NCBI GenBank assembly: GCA_025506515.1
Contig: CM046454.1
Location: 59,226,913 to 59,290,912, forward strand
Source of the DNA: Flaveria trinervia
Taxonomy: Eukaryota > Streptophyta > Magnoliopsida > Asterales > Asteraceae
Direction: 5' to 3'
DNA length: 64,000 bases
The notes beneath the pieces are model-generated. The model was not told where the DNA came from, did not search any database, and saw nothing but the letters and a program-made list of their open reading frames with translations. Shown here piece by piece: positions 22,620 to 35,160 of the stretch. A program made the translations under genes and the position numbers. Numbering within the stretch: position 1 is the first letter of the stretch; each line of letters opens with the position of its first letter.

Positions 22620-23637
22620 TTATTCTAGCTGCAACATACCAAGCCGTAACACTAGGTTTTGGAAAGTTGAACTATCCAAAGGCTTAGTAAAAATGTCTGC
22701 AAGCTCATCAGCACTAGGCACAAACTTAGGATCAATCAGACCTTTTTCAAAACAATCCCTAATAAAATGATGTCTGATCTCTATATGTTTGGTCCTAGAG
22801 TGCTGGACTGGATTTTTGACAATGCACAGAGCTGAAGCACTATCCATTAATAATGGAGTCTTAGTCTCTGTAATGCCATAATCCAAAAGTTGGTTCTAAA
22901 GCCAGAGTACCTGAGAAGTACAACTTGCAGCTGCAATGTACTCTGCTTCAGCAGTGGATGTAGCAACAGATGTTTGTTTCTTACTCTGCCAAGAAATCAA
23001 ACAGTTGCCTAGGAATTGACATCCACCAGAAGTTGACTTTCTAGTTAACTTGCATCCTGCATAGTCACTATCTGAAAAAGCAACTAATTTGCAAGAGTGT
23101 CCAGTGGAATACCATAAACATAGAGATTGTGTACCTTGCAAATATCTAAAGATCCGCTTGACTGCAATCAAATGAGACTCTTTAGGAGCAGCCTGAAATC
23201 TAGCACAGACACAAGTAGCAACATGATATCTGGTCTAGAAGCTGTTAAGTACATCAAGGACCCAATCATACATCTGTAAAGTGTTTCATCAATAGCTTTA
23301 CCTTTCTGATCCGTATCCAGTTGTGTGGTGGTGCACATGGGAGTAGAACAGGCTTACAATTTTGTAAATCAAACTTATTCAAAAGATCTTTTGTATATTT
23401 GGACTGATGAATAAAGGTTCCATCAGCCTTTTGTTTGATTTGCAAACCTAGAAGAACTGTAATTCTCCCATTGCACTCATTTCAAACCTCTTTTTCATTA
23501 ATTTGGTAAAATCATCACACAACTGGGGATCAGAGGATGCAAAAATAATATCATCAACATAAATTTGAACAAGTAGCTTATGCTGATCCACCTTCTTAAT
23601 AAACAATTTTTATCTATGGAGCCTCTAGTGAAATTAT
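22620..23637 (-). pseudogene. copia RT 3' part and RNase H (element B)
   Basis: RNase H lies at 23171-22620 (KRIFRYLQGTQSLCLWYS, TAEAEYIAAASC, then TKHIEIRHHFIRDCFEKGLI and DIFTKPLDSSTFQ). The RT end lies at 23637-23171, with a YVDD box near 23545 (minus-strand reading LVQIYVDDIIFAS). Frame breaks occur near 22890, 23230 and 23450. The upstream part of the same gene resumes at 44740, beyond the 21-kb insertion of element C. Confidence 0.87.
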
Positions 23638-24347
23638 TGTTAGGACCTGGTATTCGACTGAAATACCTAGAGATCACGTGTATACCGGATCAAATAGTGC
23701 GGAATCCTATTTGATTGGCGATCCAATCAGTGAGAACACACGAAGAATCAATCAGGGATTGAAACTAACGTTAGAAATCGATAAGGAATCAATCTAATGT
23801 ATTCTATGAACTTGGAGAACGATTTGGAAGGTTTCTGGACGGCTAGGGTTAGTCTGGAATTATACTTGATCGAATCTCCCTGTTTTTCACGAATTGAGTT
23901 GTATTTATAGGTTGGCACTCTTCAATCGTGCGACTGAACCATTAGTTTGGTTCAGTCGTGCGATTGAACCATGCGGTTGGTTCATTCGTGCGACCGAGTG
24001 TTCAGTCGTGCGATTGAGCCAATCTTATGTTACAGTCGTATGACTGATCCAGTCTCCTGGTCCAGTCGTGCGACTGAGTCAATCGTATGAGGTTCTTCAT
24101 GCTTATGGTTCATTCGCATGAGCCATTCGCATTCAAACTTCATTAAGTTAAGTTTGAATGTTTTAGTTAATTAATATAATATTATATGTAATCATTCAAG
24201 TAATCATAAACTCAATCAATTCATTTACGACTCATTAATGAACTATAAACATTATAACCAACAGACTATCAACATCAGTTCATTAATCATACCAAACAAG
24301 ATCTATTACATCACATATCACAATCTAGGGACATACATGTATCAACA
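23638..24347 (-). repeat. 3' LTR of element C
   Basis: The 710-bp copy matches 44029-44739 with about eight substitutions and one indel by eye. It contains a cluster of dyad words such as TCAGTCGTGCGACTGA around 23925-24080. The inner edge is ATCAACA next to the polypurine tract. Confidence 0.95.
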
Positions 24348-24358
24348 AACTCCCCCTT
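24348..24358 (-). other. polypurine tract of element C
   Basis: The minus strand reads AAGGGGGAGTT immediately before the LTR edge TGTTGATAC. Confidence 0.88.
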
Positions 24359-24392
24359 GGACCTAGATCTCTCTAATGTCTTGTTTTCTTCA

Positions 24393-27300
24393 TTACCTTC
24401 TCATATTTCTTGTACTTGTCCTCTTGTGTGACTCCCGCGTGGATATCAAACGCGAAACAAAGTCGTAACATTTGGAACTGGAGGGCTTGTACAATGTCTT
24501 GTGTGTCATAGAACAGTGGCCACTTGTATATGTATAGACATCATTAGCAGACAAGTTGGTTAGCCACATTGGGTCGAATACCCTGACAGTATCCATTTGA
24601 TCCCCTTTGTTCAGAACTATGACAGCTTCAGCAGTTCTCCAATCATAGTACCACCATTTGAAGTGTGGAGTGAAGTCCTGTGGCATTTCCCTGAGAGGGA
24701 TTCTCGACATAGTGCGAGGAGGACTCCACTTCAACACAATCTTAGGTTTTCCAGTAATGGCATCCATCTCAGACCTTCTAATATACCTTGTAGTTGTTGA
24801 GGTCTGAAGTTAATCCATCTGGTGTGGTACTCTTTCTTGAGGGCAGCCTCAAACCAGCCTAACATTTTTCTCGGGTCAGCATACAACAGCTTCAACTTGG
24901 CCAGCTGGTTGAGCTCGAATCCAGGTAGAGTCTTTAGATCATGTGGAAATCTAAACTACTCTATGCCCTTTTCTCCTTAACGGCATAAATGTTAAGATCA
25001 TCAAAATATGCCATGCTATAATCCTGCCTGACACCATAAGATGTTTCTTGACGCTGTAGAACTTGGTGTAGGCATCCCTCTTCGGTGCATCATGTTGGGC
25101 TCTGACTTCTTAAAACATTCAGCCCACTCAGCCTTTCGAATGTATACATCATCGTTTGAGGCTTGGGCTGTTCCTTCGGTCTTTCCTGCTTCCTGCTCCA
25201 TCTTGTCTAGTACCTCAAACATATCACTGAGTAGGGACTCACCCAGATTGGGGACCACATTACCCGCGTTGTCAGCGTATTGAGGGTACTCTTCAGCAGC
25301 AATATCTTCAACCTCAACTTCATCAACGTCGTGTAGGTCGTTGTCACTGGTTGAATCAACTGTTGGAGCATCCTTGACAATATCATCAGGATTGAGTCTG
25401 AACATCTCTGCCAGTTGCTCGTTAGATAGGTCGTGAATTATTTCACCTTCTTCAGGGTATAACTCACTGACCTTCTGACAATCCCTTGCAGATCAAGAAT
25501 CATTGTGAGTTGAGACTTGACCTGTTGAAGGGGAGCAATATCAAACTCATCTCTGGTACTTTGGATCTGTTTGATTTACACATTTCACATTCAAATCATT
25601 AGTAATATATCAAACAAAATGCATTAATTAATATAAACATTCAGTACATCGTTTTTCAATACAGAGTACAGAAGTAATTAAATACATAAACATCCACTAT
25701 TTACTTTTATCCTGTATGCTAGTCTCTTCGTGTGAAGGTGTAGAAGCAGAAGCTGACTGATCCTGTCGGTTCTTTGTTCTCTTCTCTTGACCGGGAGTTG
25801 AGACAGATTCAGCTGCTTCTCCTTCTTCAGTCTCTTCATCTGCACACCACTCTTCTGTTTTCTCTTCATCAGAATCACTGTCATCATCATCATCATCACC
25901 CTCACTATCTCTTTCGCCATCCTTTATCTTTAGAGGTTCCTCCTTTGATCCTTTCAATTTTAGCAAAATGGACCTCTTCGCCTTTTCCAACTCCTCTATC
26001 TGCTTACCTGCTGTGATGCTTTGTGCTCGGAGTTGGTCCAACTGAGTGTTCTGAGCAGCCAATTTCTGGGCCTGCTCCTCAATAGCTCGATCCTGCTCTG
26101 CAATTTTCTGCGATTGTGCAGCAGTCAGGTCGGTGAGCTGGCGGATCTGAGAGGTCTTTTCCTCATCAGCCGCCAGTAGTCGTAACACCATTCTATTTAA
26201 GGCTGCCAGCTGTTCCTACCCCGATTGTAGGTAAGAGATCTAGAGGTGTGTGAGGGGTAGGCTGAGGGCTCGGTTTGTGGCTAGTGGTGGTGGTGGAGGT
26301 GGTGAATATCGGGTAAGGTCTGGATGATGGTGGTGGTGAGTGTGGGGTGAATGAAGTAGTGGTGGCAGAGGTTTGGCTTGTGGTGATCGGTATGGTGGTG
26401 GTTGTGGTTGCTGTGGGGAGAGGTATGGTGGTGGAAGGTGTGTCTGCAGAGGTGGTAGTGGTGGAAGGTATGTCTGCAGAGGTGGTAGTGGTGGAAGGTA
26501 TGGGGGATGTGGTGGTGATGAAGGTTACCTTACGCTTTTTCTTTTTCTGGCCATGGGGTTGAGCCATCCGTTTTCTCCTCGTTCCCCTCGAGGTGGATGC
26601 TCCCCCTTCAATCCCGCCTGAGGACTCCGGAGCATATGATGGATCAGTCTCTGTATCTCCGGAGCCTCTCGGTTGTTCACCGACTACCCTCAACCCGTGT
26701 TCTGTGGGAACCACTTTCCTCCCACAGTCCGGTCAATGGCTCCTCATCAGATTCATCTTCATCTTCCTCGGTAAGCACAAAATCTTGATGGAATCCTGCT
26801 GACTCAGTTACCTCAGCATGTGAGACAGACACCGAGGGAACAGAGTCAGACACGTGCCTCGGGATGGAACAGCCTCATCCTCAATGTCATCCTCCTCAGA
26901 ATCATCAGTAGGGAGGACAATTGGCTCCACGTCGGAGTCACTGTCCTTGTGACGCCATTGGCGTCTCCCCGGTGCCACATAGCTTTCATCTGCTAAGTGG
27001 CCAATCATTCTCTTCACTTGGGGCTTAATCTGCTTTCCCCTGTAAACTCTCATCCTGCCCAGAGTAGTATCATCCATTATTTCCAAGGCCACTGCGTCAT
27101 GACTCTTTTTGGGCAACTGTGGCAGCTTCTCGTTGAAGATGAGCTGTAAAATCTGGGTACATACAGAACCCCTCTTTTCCCTTTACCTCCAAATTCTCCA
27201 CCAAGTAGGAGAATATCATGCTGGAAAAACTGAAGGGGTGGTTCAGAACCAGTGCCACGTAGGCATTTTGAATCTGGTCTGAGAGGTCGTCAAACCCACC

Positions 27301-27755
27301 CCTCCTCGAAGCTACACACTTTAGAATCACGTGTGCTAAGTACTTGTACTGGGGGCTCAGGTTGCTCTTGTTGAGCACACCTGAGTTGATATCCCCAGCG
27401 TACTTTAGCCTTAGAAGCATCCTCTTACAGTCAATGGATGTAGTTTTGTAGGATGATCAGCATCCTCCCCGAACTCTAGGACCCTCTGAATATCGGCGGC
27501 AGAGATCTCAATATCATGGCCCAGTATGAGTTCCTGATACAGTAAGGCTCACGAGAGCGGTCCACCAAGGCATTTTCCCAGAATGCCTGATGGAGTGATC
27601 AGTATGGCGTGCAAGGAGTGGAGATCGCCTTATAGATCCGGGACCGTCTCAGAAATGCAATTATGTCAGTAAACTCAGCCCCGTTCCTGGTGGTGTGATC
27701 CAAGTGGGCACAGATGTTGTGCTTGGATTTATGGTCCACTTTTCTGCCATTTATC
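24393..27755 (-). pseudogene. post-pol ORF (element C)
   Basis: The front end near 27735-27560 reads HKSKHNICAHLDHT, FTDIIAFLRRSRIYKA and FWENA in one frame, the same scaffold as in A and B. It continues with LKYAGDINSGVLNKSNL and MYPDFTAHLQ (27420-27100), an acidic stretch (DDSEEDDIEDE, about 26900), a Thr/Ser/Pro-rich block with a 10-residue repeat (26500-26420), a 164-residue coiled coil with acidic end (26191-25697) and a C-terminal piece with FKWWYYDWRTAEAV (24767-24393). Frame breaks separate these. No function is known; the position is that of the SIRE/Maximus extra ORF. Confidence 0.65.
26427..26500. repeat. 30-bp tandem repeat in post-pol ORF of C
   Basis: The unit starting TGGAAGGTATGTCTGCAGAG occurs about 2.5 times. 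It encodes a 10-residue repeat STTTTSADIP on the minus strand. Confidence 0.85.
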
Positions 27756-27829
27756 TGTAACACACAAGACATAGAACTATTAAGACATAAGACATGAAAA
27801 CTTCTGTTCTAAGTGTAAAGTTGAAAGTC

Positions 27830-28760
27830 ATTTTGATTCATTCGTGCGAATGAATCATGCGACTGAAGTCAGTCGCCTGTTTGAGACATGCGACTGAGTT
27901 CAATCGGGTGTTTGAGACATGCGATTGAGTTCAATCGGCTGATTGAGGCATGCGATTGTGTTCAATCTGCCGACTGAGACATGCGATTGAGTTCAATCTG
28001 CCGACTGGACTCATTCGGGTGGTTCAGTCGGTCGAATGATCCAATCGCAAGGTTCAATCGTGCGATTGAGTTCATTCGAACGACCAGTCGCTTGCCCCAC
28101 TGTTCGATCCCTGTGGGTCGAATCTTGACCCTTCTAAGTCTTTTAACAGTGTGTAATGGTCCATTAGTCTCGTATACTTGTCACTAATAACCTATTAAAC
28201 TCAATTTTAACATTTTGCTTCATTTACATAGGTGATTAGGTCGATTCGCAGTTCGGTTCTTGATTTAATCCAATGTCGCTATTGTAGTTCGGTGATGTAC
28301 TGATTTTGGTAGGATTCAAGGAGTAGTGTACCGGTAAAACGTCACTGAATGTAAGAATCTTAACCGCAATGTATATCAGAATCGGGGCAATTTCGACAAG
28401 GTAACGGTAATGAACGCGATTCGGGGTGTTTTTGGAAGTGATGAGTGATATGCGATCGATTAAGACCCTTAAATACTAAACCTAGGTTCATTCGGCCGAC
28501 TGGCCTCAGTCGCTCAGTTCAATCGGCGACTGAGGTTCAGTCATACGATTGGCCTAGTCAATCGCATTCAGTCGGCCGACTGAGTCTCAGTCGGTCGACT
28601 GACTCATTCGGTCTCCTTCATTCGCCCCTTTAGTTGACCGACTGAGCCTCAGTCGGTCTACTGTTTCATTCTCCCCCTTCCATTCGGTCGAATGAATCAA
28701 TTTCATGTCCATTCGGCCGATTGGAAGCCATTCGCATAGTTGGTCGATAACCAAGATCCA
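27830..28760. repeat. CGACTGA dyad-word clusters in 3' spacer of C
   Basis: Two clusters (about 27835-28100 and 28480-28760) are packed with forms of TCAGTCG, CGACTGA, TTCATTCG and CGAATGA, including palindromes such as CAGTCGGCCGACTGA near 28568. The same words occur in the LTRs and 5' leader of the same element. Between the clusters (28100-28480) I see no gene. Confidence 0.85.
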
Positions 28761-30300
28761 CTAGTGCGAATGGGTCTCACTTTGTGAGTTTACAGTCATT
28801 TTTAACATTTACTATTCAGACCCTTTTCACTTTTGATAATCATTGTAAGCTCTTACCAATTCTGTCACTTCAGACGTGACCTTTTAAATTTTAAAACCAT
28901 GTGGCCATCTCAGACATGACCCTTTTTAGGTATTAATTCCCTTCTGATTTCCCTGATGTAGTCCGACAACACACAATTAAAAGATAAACATAGTAACTTA
29001 AACTAACTACACAACTAAAGTTTATGTTTGGACTTTTGTGAGAGATAAAACCCTAGGATGAAATCTAAGGGATTTGATTAGAAAGACAGCTTTAACTTAG
29101 ATTGATTATATCTGGACCAACTCAATTTTGGAATCATACAGGAATATCAACTCATTTTGGGACTTGTTATTAAAGCTCTTTGATGCTTAAATTCTCGGTG
29201 TTCATCCAGAGTCGTTAGCAACTTAAGGAAATCATACTGAAACTCTTAGATCTTCACATTGAGTTGAACTTTTGAGAATGTAGCCACTAAGATTGTCAGT
29301 ATATTTGTCCACTTAAATCCATACACAGACTTTTGACGCAGACTGGTGACTGATTTAGGTTTAATTATTTCAGCTAACATTTGTGGATCCCACACTTATA
29401 TGGTAATCAACATTCCTCAGAGGTTTTGAGCGGTCTAACGGGTATTATTACAAGAAGAGACTATTCTTAGAGCTTTCAAAGAGAAGCCTGTCCTCAGGTC
29501 AGTGCCATCGCACAGCAGAGAGGCGGCAAACAACAATGAATTCTAGAATATCTAGGTTATGCTTATCCTCAGGTCAGTGCCATCGCACAGCAGAGAGGCA
29601 CACAATCTATCTCCTTGTTAGAGCAGCTTACTTTTATTTGACACAAAATGCACCAACAACATGAGCCATTAGCTTTATTGCATTTGTCTTTCATTTTTTC
29701 TTGCTTTGCTCTAAATTTGGTCATCCGCACACTTTTGTGGTGTTTAAATGCTCATTGCCCCTTATTGGAATATATTTGATTGTGTTAACCAGTGATAAGA
29801 TGGAAGTCCACAGTCAGTTGAACAACTTAGTTTGATCTTGAAATCACTAATCAGGTCTAATTGTCTATTGTGTTGAATCTACCAACATATCATTTGTGGT
29901 CTAGCAGCCTCTAAGTCTACTTTCTCTGTGTCACCTTAGGAGTTGCCAGTTTTCTATCATTTTCCCTTTTTATATTGTTTAGACTACACAGACTTATACT
30001 TTGAACTTTTGCATCTTTTCAAACCTTAAATTTGAAAATCCCGCTTGATTTGTTCCTGTGTACTATCATATTCCAAAGGTATTGAATCAGTATCACAGAC
30101 ACAATCTACCTTATTTCAGCTAGTTACCCCTTCTCCCTTTTTTTTTTAATATTAACTTGCTGACATATTCTCCCCCTAAAATACTAAAATCATTTCGGAT
30201 TTAATTATTTTTGGATTTTAATACACAGCTAGGTAGCATGAAGTTAAATGTAACATACAAGAAAAAACGGATAACATAAAATAAGATAAACATTAATGAA
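28760..30300. other. non-coding spacer of element C
   Basis: No ORF or domain is recognisable. A 34-bp sequence with CAGGTCAGTGCCATCGCACA occurs twice, at 29491-29524 and 29566-29599. The stretch separates RNase H from the repeat clusters and belongs to element C by position. Confidence 0.6.
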
Positions 30301-30452
30301 ACCTACACCGGACTACACATTATGCTCATCAGGAATTACCTCACCTTTCTTTTTAACGCCGTTGACCTCTAGCAAGTATTGAAAACGTGGTTTATCAAGG
30401 CTTTTGTATAGAGGTCAGCACGTTGAAATCAGTATTAATTTAACCATATCTA

Positions 30453-30672
30453 TTAAGTTCTTTTCAAAACAGTCTCGTATGAAGTGGTATTTAATACCGA
30501 TGTGTTTGGTCTTCGGATGTTGAACCGGGTTTTGGTTACTGCAATTGCAGCAGAGTTATCAACAAAAATAGGAGTAGACGAGAATTTCAAACCGTAATCC
30601 CGCATTTGCTGTTGAATCCAAATGAGTTGGGAACAGCAACTTGCCGTAGCAACATATTCGGCTTCACAGGTT
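30453..30672 (-). pseudogene. RNase H 3' part (element C)
   Basis: The minus strand reads STCEAEYVATASCCSQLIW then MRDYGLKFSS and PIFVDNSAAIAV, the copia RNase H end. Later frames are shifted. It is cut off at 30672 by element D; the upstream half resumes at 38408 with KKQTLVALS, and the two edges share the GACAA duplication. Confidence 0.88.
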
Positions 30673-30677
30673 GACAA

Positions 30678-31648
30678 TGTTGGGTTTGTTGTACCAAAAC
30701 AATGTTGTTTAACAATTTTAACAAGAAAACGCAGCGGAATAAGAACTTAATATTCTATTCAATAATCTGAAAATTAAGTTCATAATCTTATTTCAACAAA
30801 CCCAAAGTCAAAGGATCATATATATGTGAATAAACTAGTTATCAAGAAGCAAACAAAACAACCAAAATCAACACAATAAACTACCTTTTAGAAGCTGTCA
30901 AAACGTAGATATAAGTGAAGATGGGGCTGCTATTTGATGACCAAAACATCAAGAATAGATGTCCTCAAGTGTTCATACCCACAAGCCTTCAAGAAACACC
31001 CATTTGCTAGGATTTAAGCACCAAATCGACACAAGAAGGCTGCTGGAAACTTGTTCCAGCCGTGAACTTTCAAAGAGGATTCTAAATCCTTTGTTCCAGC
31101 CATGACATCCTTCTTCCAAAAGAAAGATTATGTTCTTGTGACTCTTTTGCATTAGAGAGAGAGAGATCTGAAGTAGAGTGTGTGTATGTGTGTATCTTTT
31201 GAGCCATATCTCCAAAACACACACAAAAGGGAAGAACAAAGGGGCTGCCACAAGGGGGCGGCCGAAACCCCTTTGTTGTATATGGGTTTTACCCTAAAAC
31301 TCTCCTTTAAAATATTTCAAGAGTTTTTTAGATATTATACATAATTAACCCTTTAATTATATAAAATATGCACACACACTTTTATTATTTGATGTTGCTT
31401 AACTAATTTAAACAACATAACAAATAATATCTATGAACAAAATATCCTCATAATTTGTTCTTTCTCACATACAATTTATTTAGAAAACCCATTTTCTAAA
31501 TTGGTGTAATTATTTAATTCCATGATCATATCATCAATTAAATATTAATTGGTGTTTGCTAAGCTTGTTATTGGGTATGACCCGACTTGGATCACAACGT
31601 ACTAACCACATCAATGTTCTATGTGTCTTGGGCATACAGAATCCAGCA
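30678..31648 (-). repeat. 3' LTR of element D
   Basis: The 971-bp LTR starts TGTTGGGTTTG and ends AATCCAGCA on the plus strand. Against 37432-38402 I find six single-base homopolymer length differences and no substitution. Confidence 0.96.
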
Positions 31649-31660
31649 ATCTCCCACTTG
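31649..31660 (-). other. polypurine tract of element D
   Basis: The minus strand reads CAAGTGGGAGAT next to the LTR edge TGCTGGATT, as in other Tork-like elements. Confidence 0.7.
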
Positions 31661-32550
31661 CACAAGATACATAGAAGATTGATGTAAGCAGTAAATACCG
31701 CCTAACAACGGTTTACTACCCTTAATACGCGTGACTTAAAGCCATTCAATAACATCATCCCCTTCAAGTATCCAACTTGAAATGATTTAGGTGAATCAAT
31801 CATCTATCCTTTTGTTACAGATGTCATGTTAAATCCAAGGACATAGAATGACCATTCCTTGTTGATTTAACTTAATCAGGCCTTAGACATCATGCTCTCA
31901 ACGAATAAGAGGAACAAATTCCATCTTGACTACATACGTTTCTCACAATCACCTTATGTTGTACCTAAACATAGCCTTATGTACTGACCATTATTTCAGA
32001 GCAGCGAAGAACTAGCTCAAGGTATAACACTTGGTGAATATCAAAACCCATATGTATCTCAGGTCAGAGGATACCAAATGATATTCGCCTTTACTCAAAT
32101 TTACTTATGATCAATCTAGAAGATTCCATGTAGTAAAATTGAGATGCGGGTCAGTCCAATATTTGCATCTCACAAATATCTGTGAACCTTGGTAGCAACC
32201 AATTGCTCTATATTCATACCTTATGAATATCTACCAATCCATGTTCATAATAGTCTTACATTCATATTTGTTCCCACAAATATGACCGACTACGGACATT
32301 TAGAATAATAAACATATTCATGGATGTAAACATGCTAAAAGGGAACACGACTCAAAAGGTCAAAATTACAATTGTTCCATACTTCAAATACTAAACAGAC
32401 CAATTTCAATTACTAGAATATCGAAGTACTAAGGCACAAGTATGACTCTCATACCTTGCCCTCACAAGGAGCTTCGTGAGTGGATTCGTAATGTTTTGAT
32501 CTTTTATGAACTTTATGAATACATATCTTTACCCTTTTCAACTCCATCCC

Positions 32551-32970
32551 TTATGATGTTGAATCTCCGCTCAAGGTGCTTAGTCTTTGATGAGTACGGG
32601 GTTCCTTGATTTGAGCAATCCAACCCACGTAATTACCAAAGATCTTTAGGGAGTCTTGAATGGTAGAGACCACCCCTAGATAAGCAATGGACAAGCTTAT
32701 CCATGCAGCTTCCAAAGCTGCCAATGAAGCGGCTATGTATTCGGATTTTAGACTGAATAATGCTACCGTGTCCTGCTTTGAACACTTCAAGGATACCACA
32801 CCTCCATTCATAATGGAAGTACACCTGATTATGATCAAGAGTTGTATCGATCTGTTTTGGAAGTCCTTATCTGTGCAACCCTTTACACAGATTTTCACTT
32901 CAACAGATCCGTATATTAGAAACATATCCTTAGTCTTACTAAGGTGCATCAACATACTTTTAACAACCAT
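32551..32970 (-). pseudogene. copia RNase H (element D)
   Basis: The minus strand reads KTKDMFLIYG, VKGCTDKDFQ, GGVVSLKCSKQDTVALFS and IAASLAALEAAWI, the Tork-type RNase H series. The glycine/alanine-rich motif after KQDTV is altered and the end (EPRTHQRLSTL) is mutated. Frames before and after are closed by stops. The region 31661-32550 downstream shows no gene. Confidence 0.8.
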
Positions 32971-33179
32971 TCAATGGTTATTTCTATTGGTATCTACTTT
33001 GTCATACCTGATAAGCATGACTCGTCCGGTTTACTGCATATCATGAGACAAATGACGGATCCTATAGCAGATGCGTATGGGATATCCTTCATTTGATTTT
33101 GCTCATCCTATGAGCTTGGACATTGAGACGTAGTCAACATGGTCTCTCTTTGAAAGGTATCATACCTTTCTAAGAGATT

Positions 33180-33960
33180 TCCATCTTGAACCTTTTCAAG
33201 ATTTTATATATGCACTTTGGTTTGACCCTATCAACCACCGTGATCTATCCTTATAGATCCTTATTCCAAATATGGGTGATTTCAAAGAGATCCTTTTTAT
33301 GAAAAACATCTTCCAAGCAAGGTTTTAACACCTTCCAAGGTTGGAATATATTTTTCAAAAAGCAGTGTGTCATCAGCATACAACACCGAGAGTATACTTC
33401 TGCTCCCACTAGCTTTCATATATACACACCCTTTTGATGCTTGTTTCAATTCATAGATCTATCACTTTAACTTGTATACTTTATTGGGATGTCGCGGATC
33501 GACAAAACCTTCATGCTGAACTATGTGGACAATCTCTACGACATGTCCATTAAGGAAAGCGGTTTTGACATCCATTGGCCAAAACTCATATTCAAAATAT
33601 GCAGTTATGGCACTTAACATCCTAATCGACCTTAGCATTGCCACGGGCGTAAGACTTTCATCATAATCAACCAATTGAGTTTGATGAAAACCTTATGCTA
33701 TAAGTCTTGACTTATAAGTATTCAAGTCTCCATGTATATTTGTTTTCATCCAGAAAACCCACTTGTATCCAACCGATTTGGAGTTTAAGTGGAGGTTCAA
33801 CCAATTGCCAAACTTGGTTGTTATACATGAATTGCATCCTTACATTCATGGCTTCTAGCCATTTGTCCCAATCCAAATTGGACATAACATCTTGGTGTAT
33901 GGTTAGCCTACAGGGTAAACCACATAGCATCCATTCATGAAATATCCTTATCTTTCAGAT
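33180..33960 (-). pseudogene. copia reverse transcriptase (element D)
   Basis: The minus strand gives WLEAMNVRMQFMYNNQVWQL (33890-33800), VDYDESLTPVAMLRSIRMLS, WPMDVKTAFLNGHV and HPNKVYKLK (33674-33462), then fragments towards 33350. The pieces lie in different frames. They match the RT entry and fingers of Tork-like copia. A clear YVDD box in frame is not preserved; the coding remains thin out below 33400. Confidence 0.8.
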
Positions 33961-34200
33961 GGAATACTAACTCTACCAGATTTGTGAACGTTTTGTGTGT
34001 GTTGATCAACCTCTTGATCTTTATCAACAACCTCCTGCTGATTTCTAGTGTCAATCAAATGTGTATCGCCTTGTGGATTTTGATCCTTATCAAGTTCCAC
34101 AGTTCTATACGTCATTTCTTCCATAAAGGACTTGGTTTCAAGAACCATAGACTTTGGAGCAATAAATACTTCTGATTCGTTGAGTCAAAGAAACGGTATC

Positions 34201-34530
34201 TCATACAGTCTCTTTGGATTCTAAATGAATACACACTTTCTTTGTCCGGGTCATATTCAAATGAGCCTTAGAGAGCGATGCGAAAACCCAAAATGATAAA
34301 GGTGGTAAGTTCATAGCCATAATAAATTGAACCATATCCAAATAGGGTTCAGTTTCTCCTTTATCTGAATGAAGAGCATAGATAACTATACGGAGCTGAT
34401 TTTCTACTTCATTATTGAAGATTTTGAACATTTCAAAAGCTTCATACTTATGTGTCATCAAGTGCACACAATAATAGCGACTGCAATCGTCGTTAACATT
34501 AATGAAGTATCTTTCACGAGTCATAGACAT
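34201..34530 (-). pseudogene. copia integrase with internal deletion (element D)
   Basis: The open minus-strand stretch has VNDDCSRYYCVHLM (first Asp), ALHSDKGE (second Asp) and then MNLPPLSFWVF. In intact relatives about 50 residues, including the catalytic Glu in an RNGVSERRNR-like box, lie between the last two. The join is inside one open frame, so a deletion rather than many point changes removed the Glu. Confidence 0.75.
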
Positions 34531-34879
34531 GTCTTAAAAGGATCATATGCATCCAAATGCATCATTCCTAATTAGTCTTTGGTTCATACTTATCAAATGA
34601 AACATTTTCATTTGTTTCCAAAAGACCATTCTTTTGAAGTATTTGAATCTAATTCTGGTTAATGTGACCAAGGCGACAATGTCAAAGATAGTAATAACTT
34701 AAAACCATTTTAAGTTTCTTTATGCTAAATGTGTATCAACGAGTTATAATAGGATGATCTATCATGAACCAATTCATGGATGTCATTAAAAGGCATATCC
34801 TTAAAATGATATACATCATTCAAACTCAATACCATTATTTACAAATTTTGAATCATGATCATATTGTTCTAAAGGAAAC

Positions 34880-35160
34880 ATTAATCATGTTCCTAGTCAA
34901 CTAGGTGCATACAAAAATGTTTTGAGAACAACTTTCAAACCATTTGAAGGTCTCAAAATAGAGTTTCCCTTCTTGAAGCGGACATTTCTTTTGAACCCTT
35001 TTGCAACAATTGCAAGTATGAGTCTCACATCCGGTATCCAATACCCATGTGATTGAAGAAATGGCTTTTAAAACAACGTATGAATCATGGAATTGTATTT
35101 GAGGTTTGCCCAAAACCCTTCTTGTGTTTCAACTCCTTGAGATAGAAGGGACAATACCCT
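34880..35160 (-). pseudogene. copia protease remnant (element D)
   Basis: The minus strand reads WVLDTGCETHTCNCCKRVQ (35080-35000). The D-T-G replaces the usual D-S-G motif, followed by the cysteine-containing end seen in Tork proteases. Pre-integrase traces follow at 34870-34560. Confidence 0.65.

Noticed and set aside
26347..26621. Valine- and glycine-rich plus-strand ORFs
   Set aside because: They lie antisense to the Thr/Pro-rich part of the post-pol ORF of element C and have no independent support.
30973..31251. 92-codon minus-strand ORF, repeated at 37745-37981, as a conserved gene
   Set aside because: Both copies are within the LTRs of element D; duplication is due to the LTR pair and the frame is changed by one-base differences.
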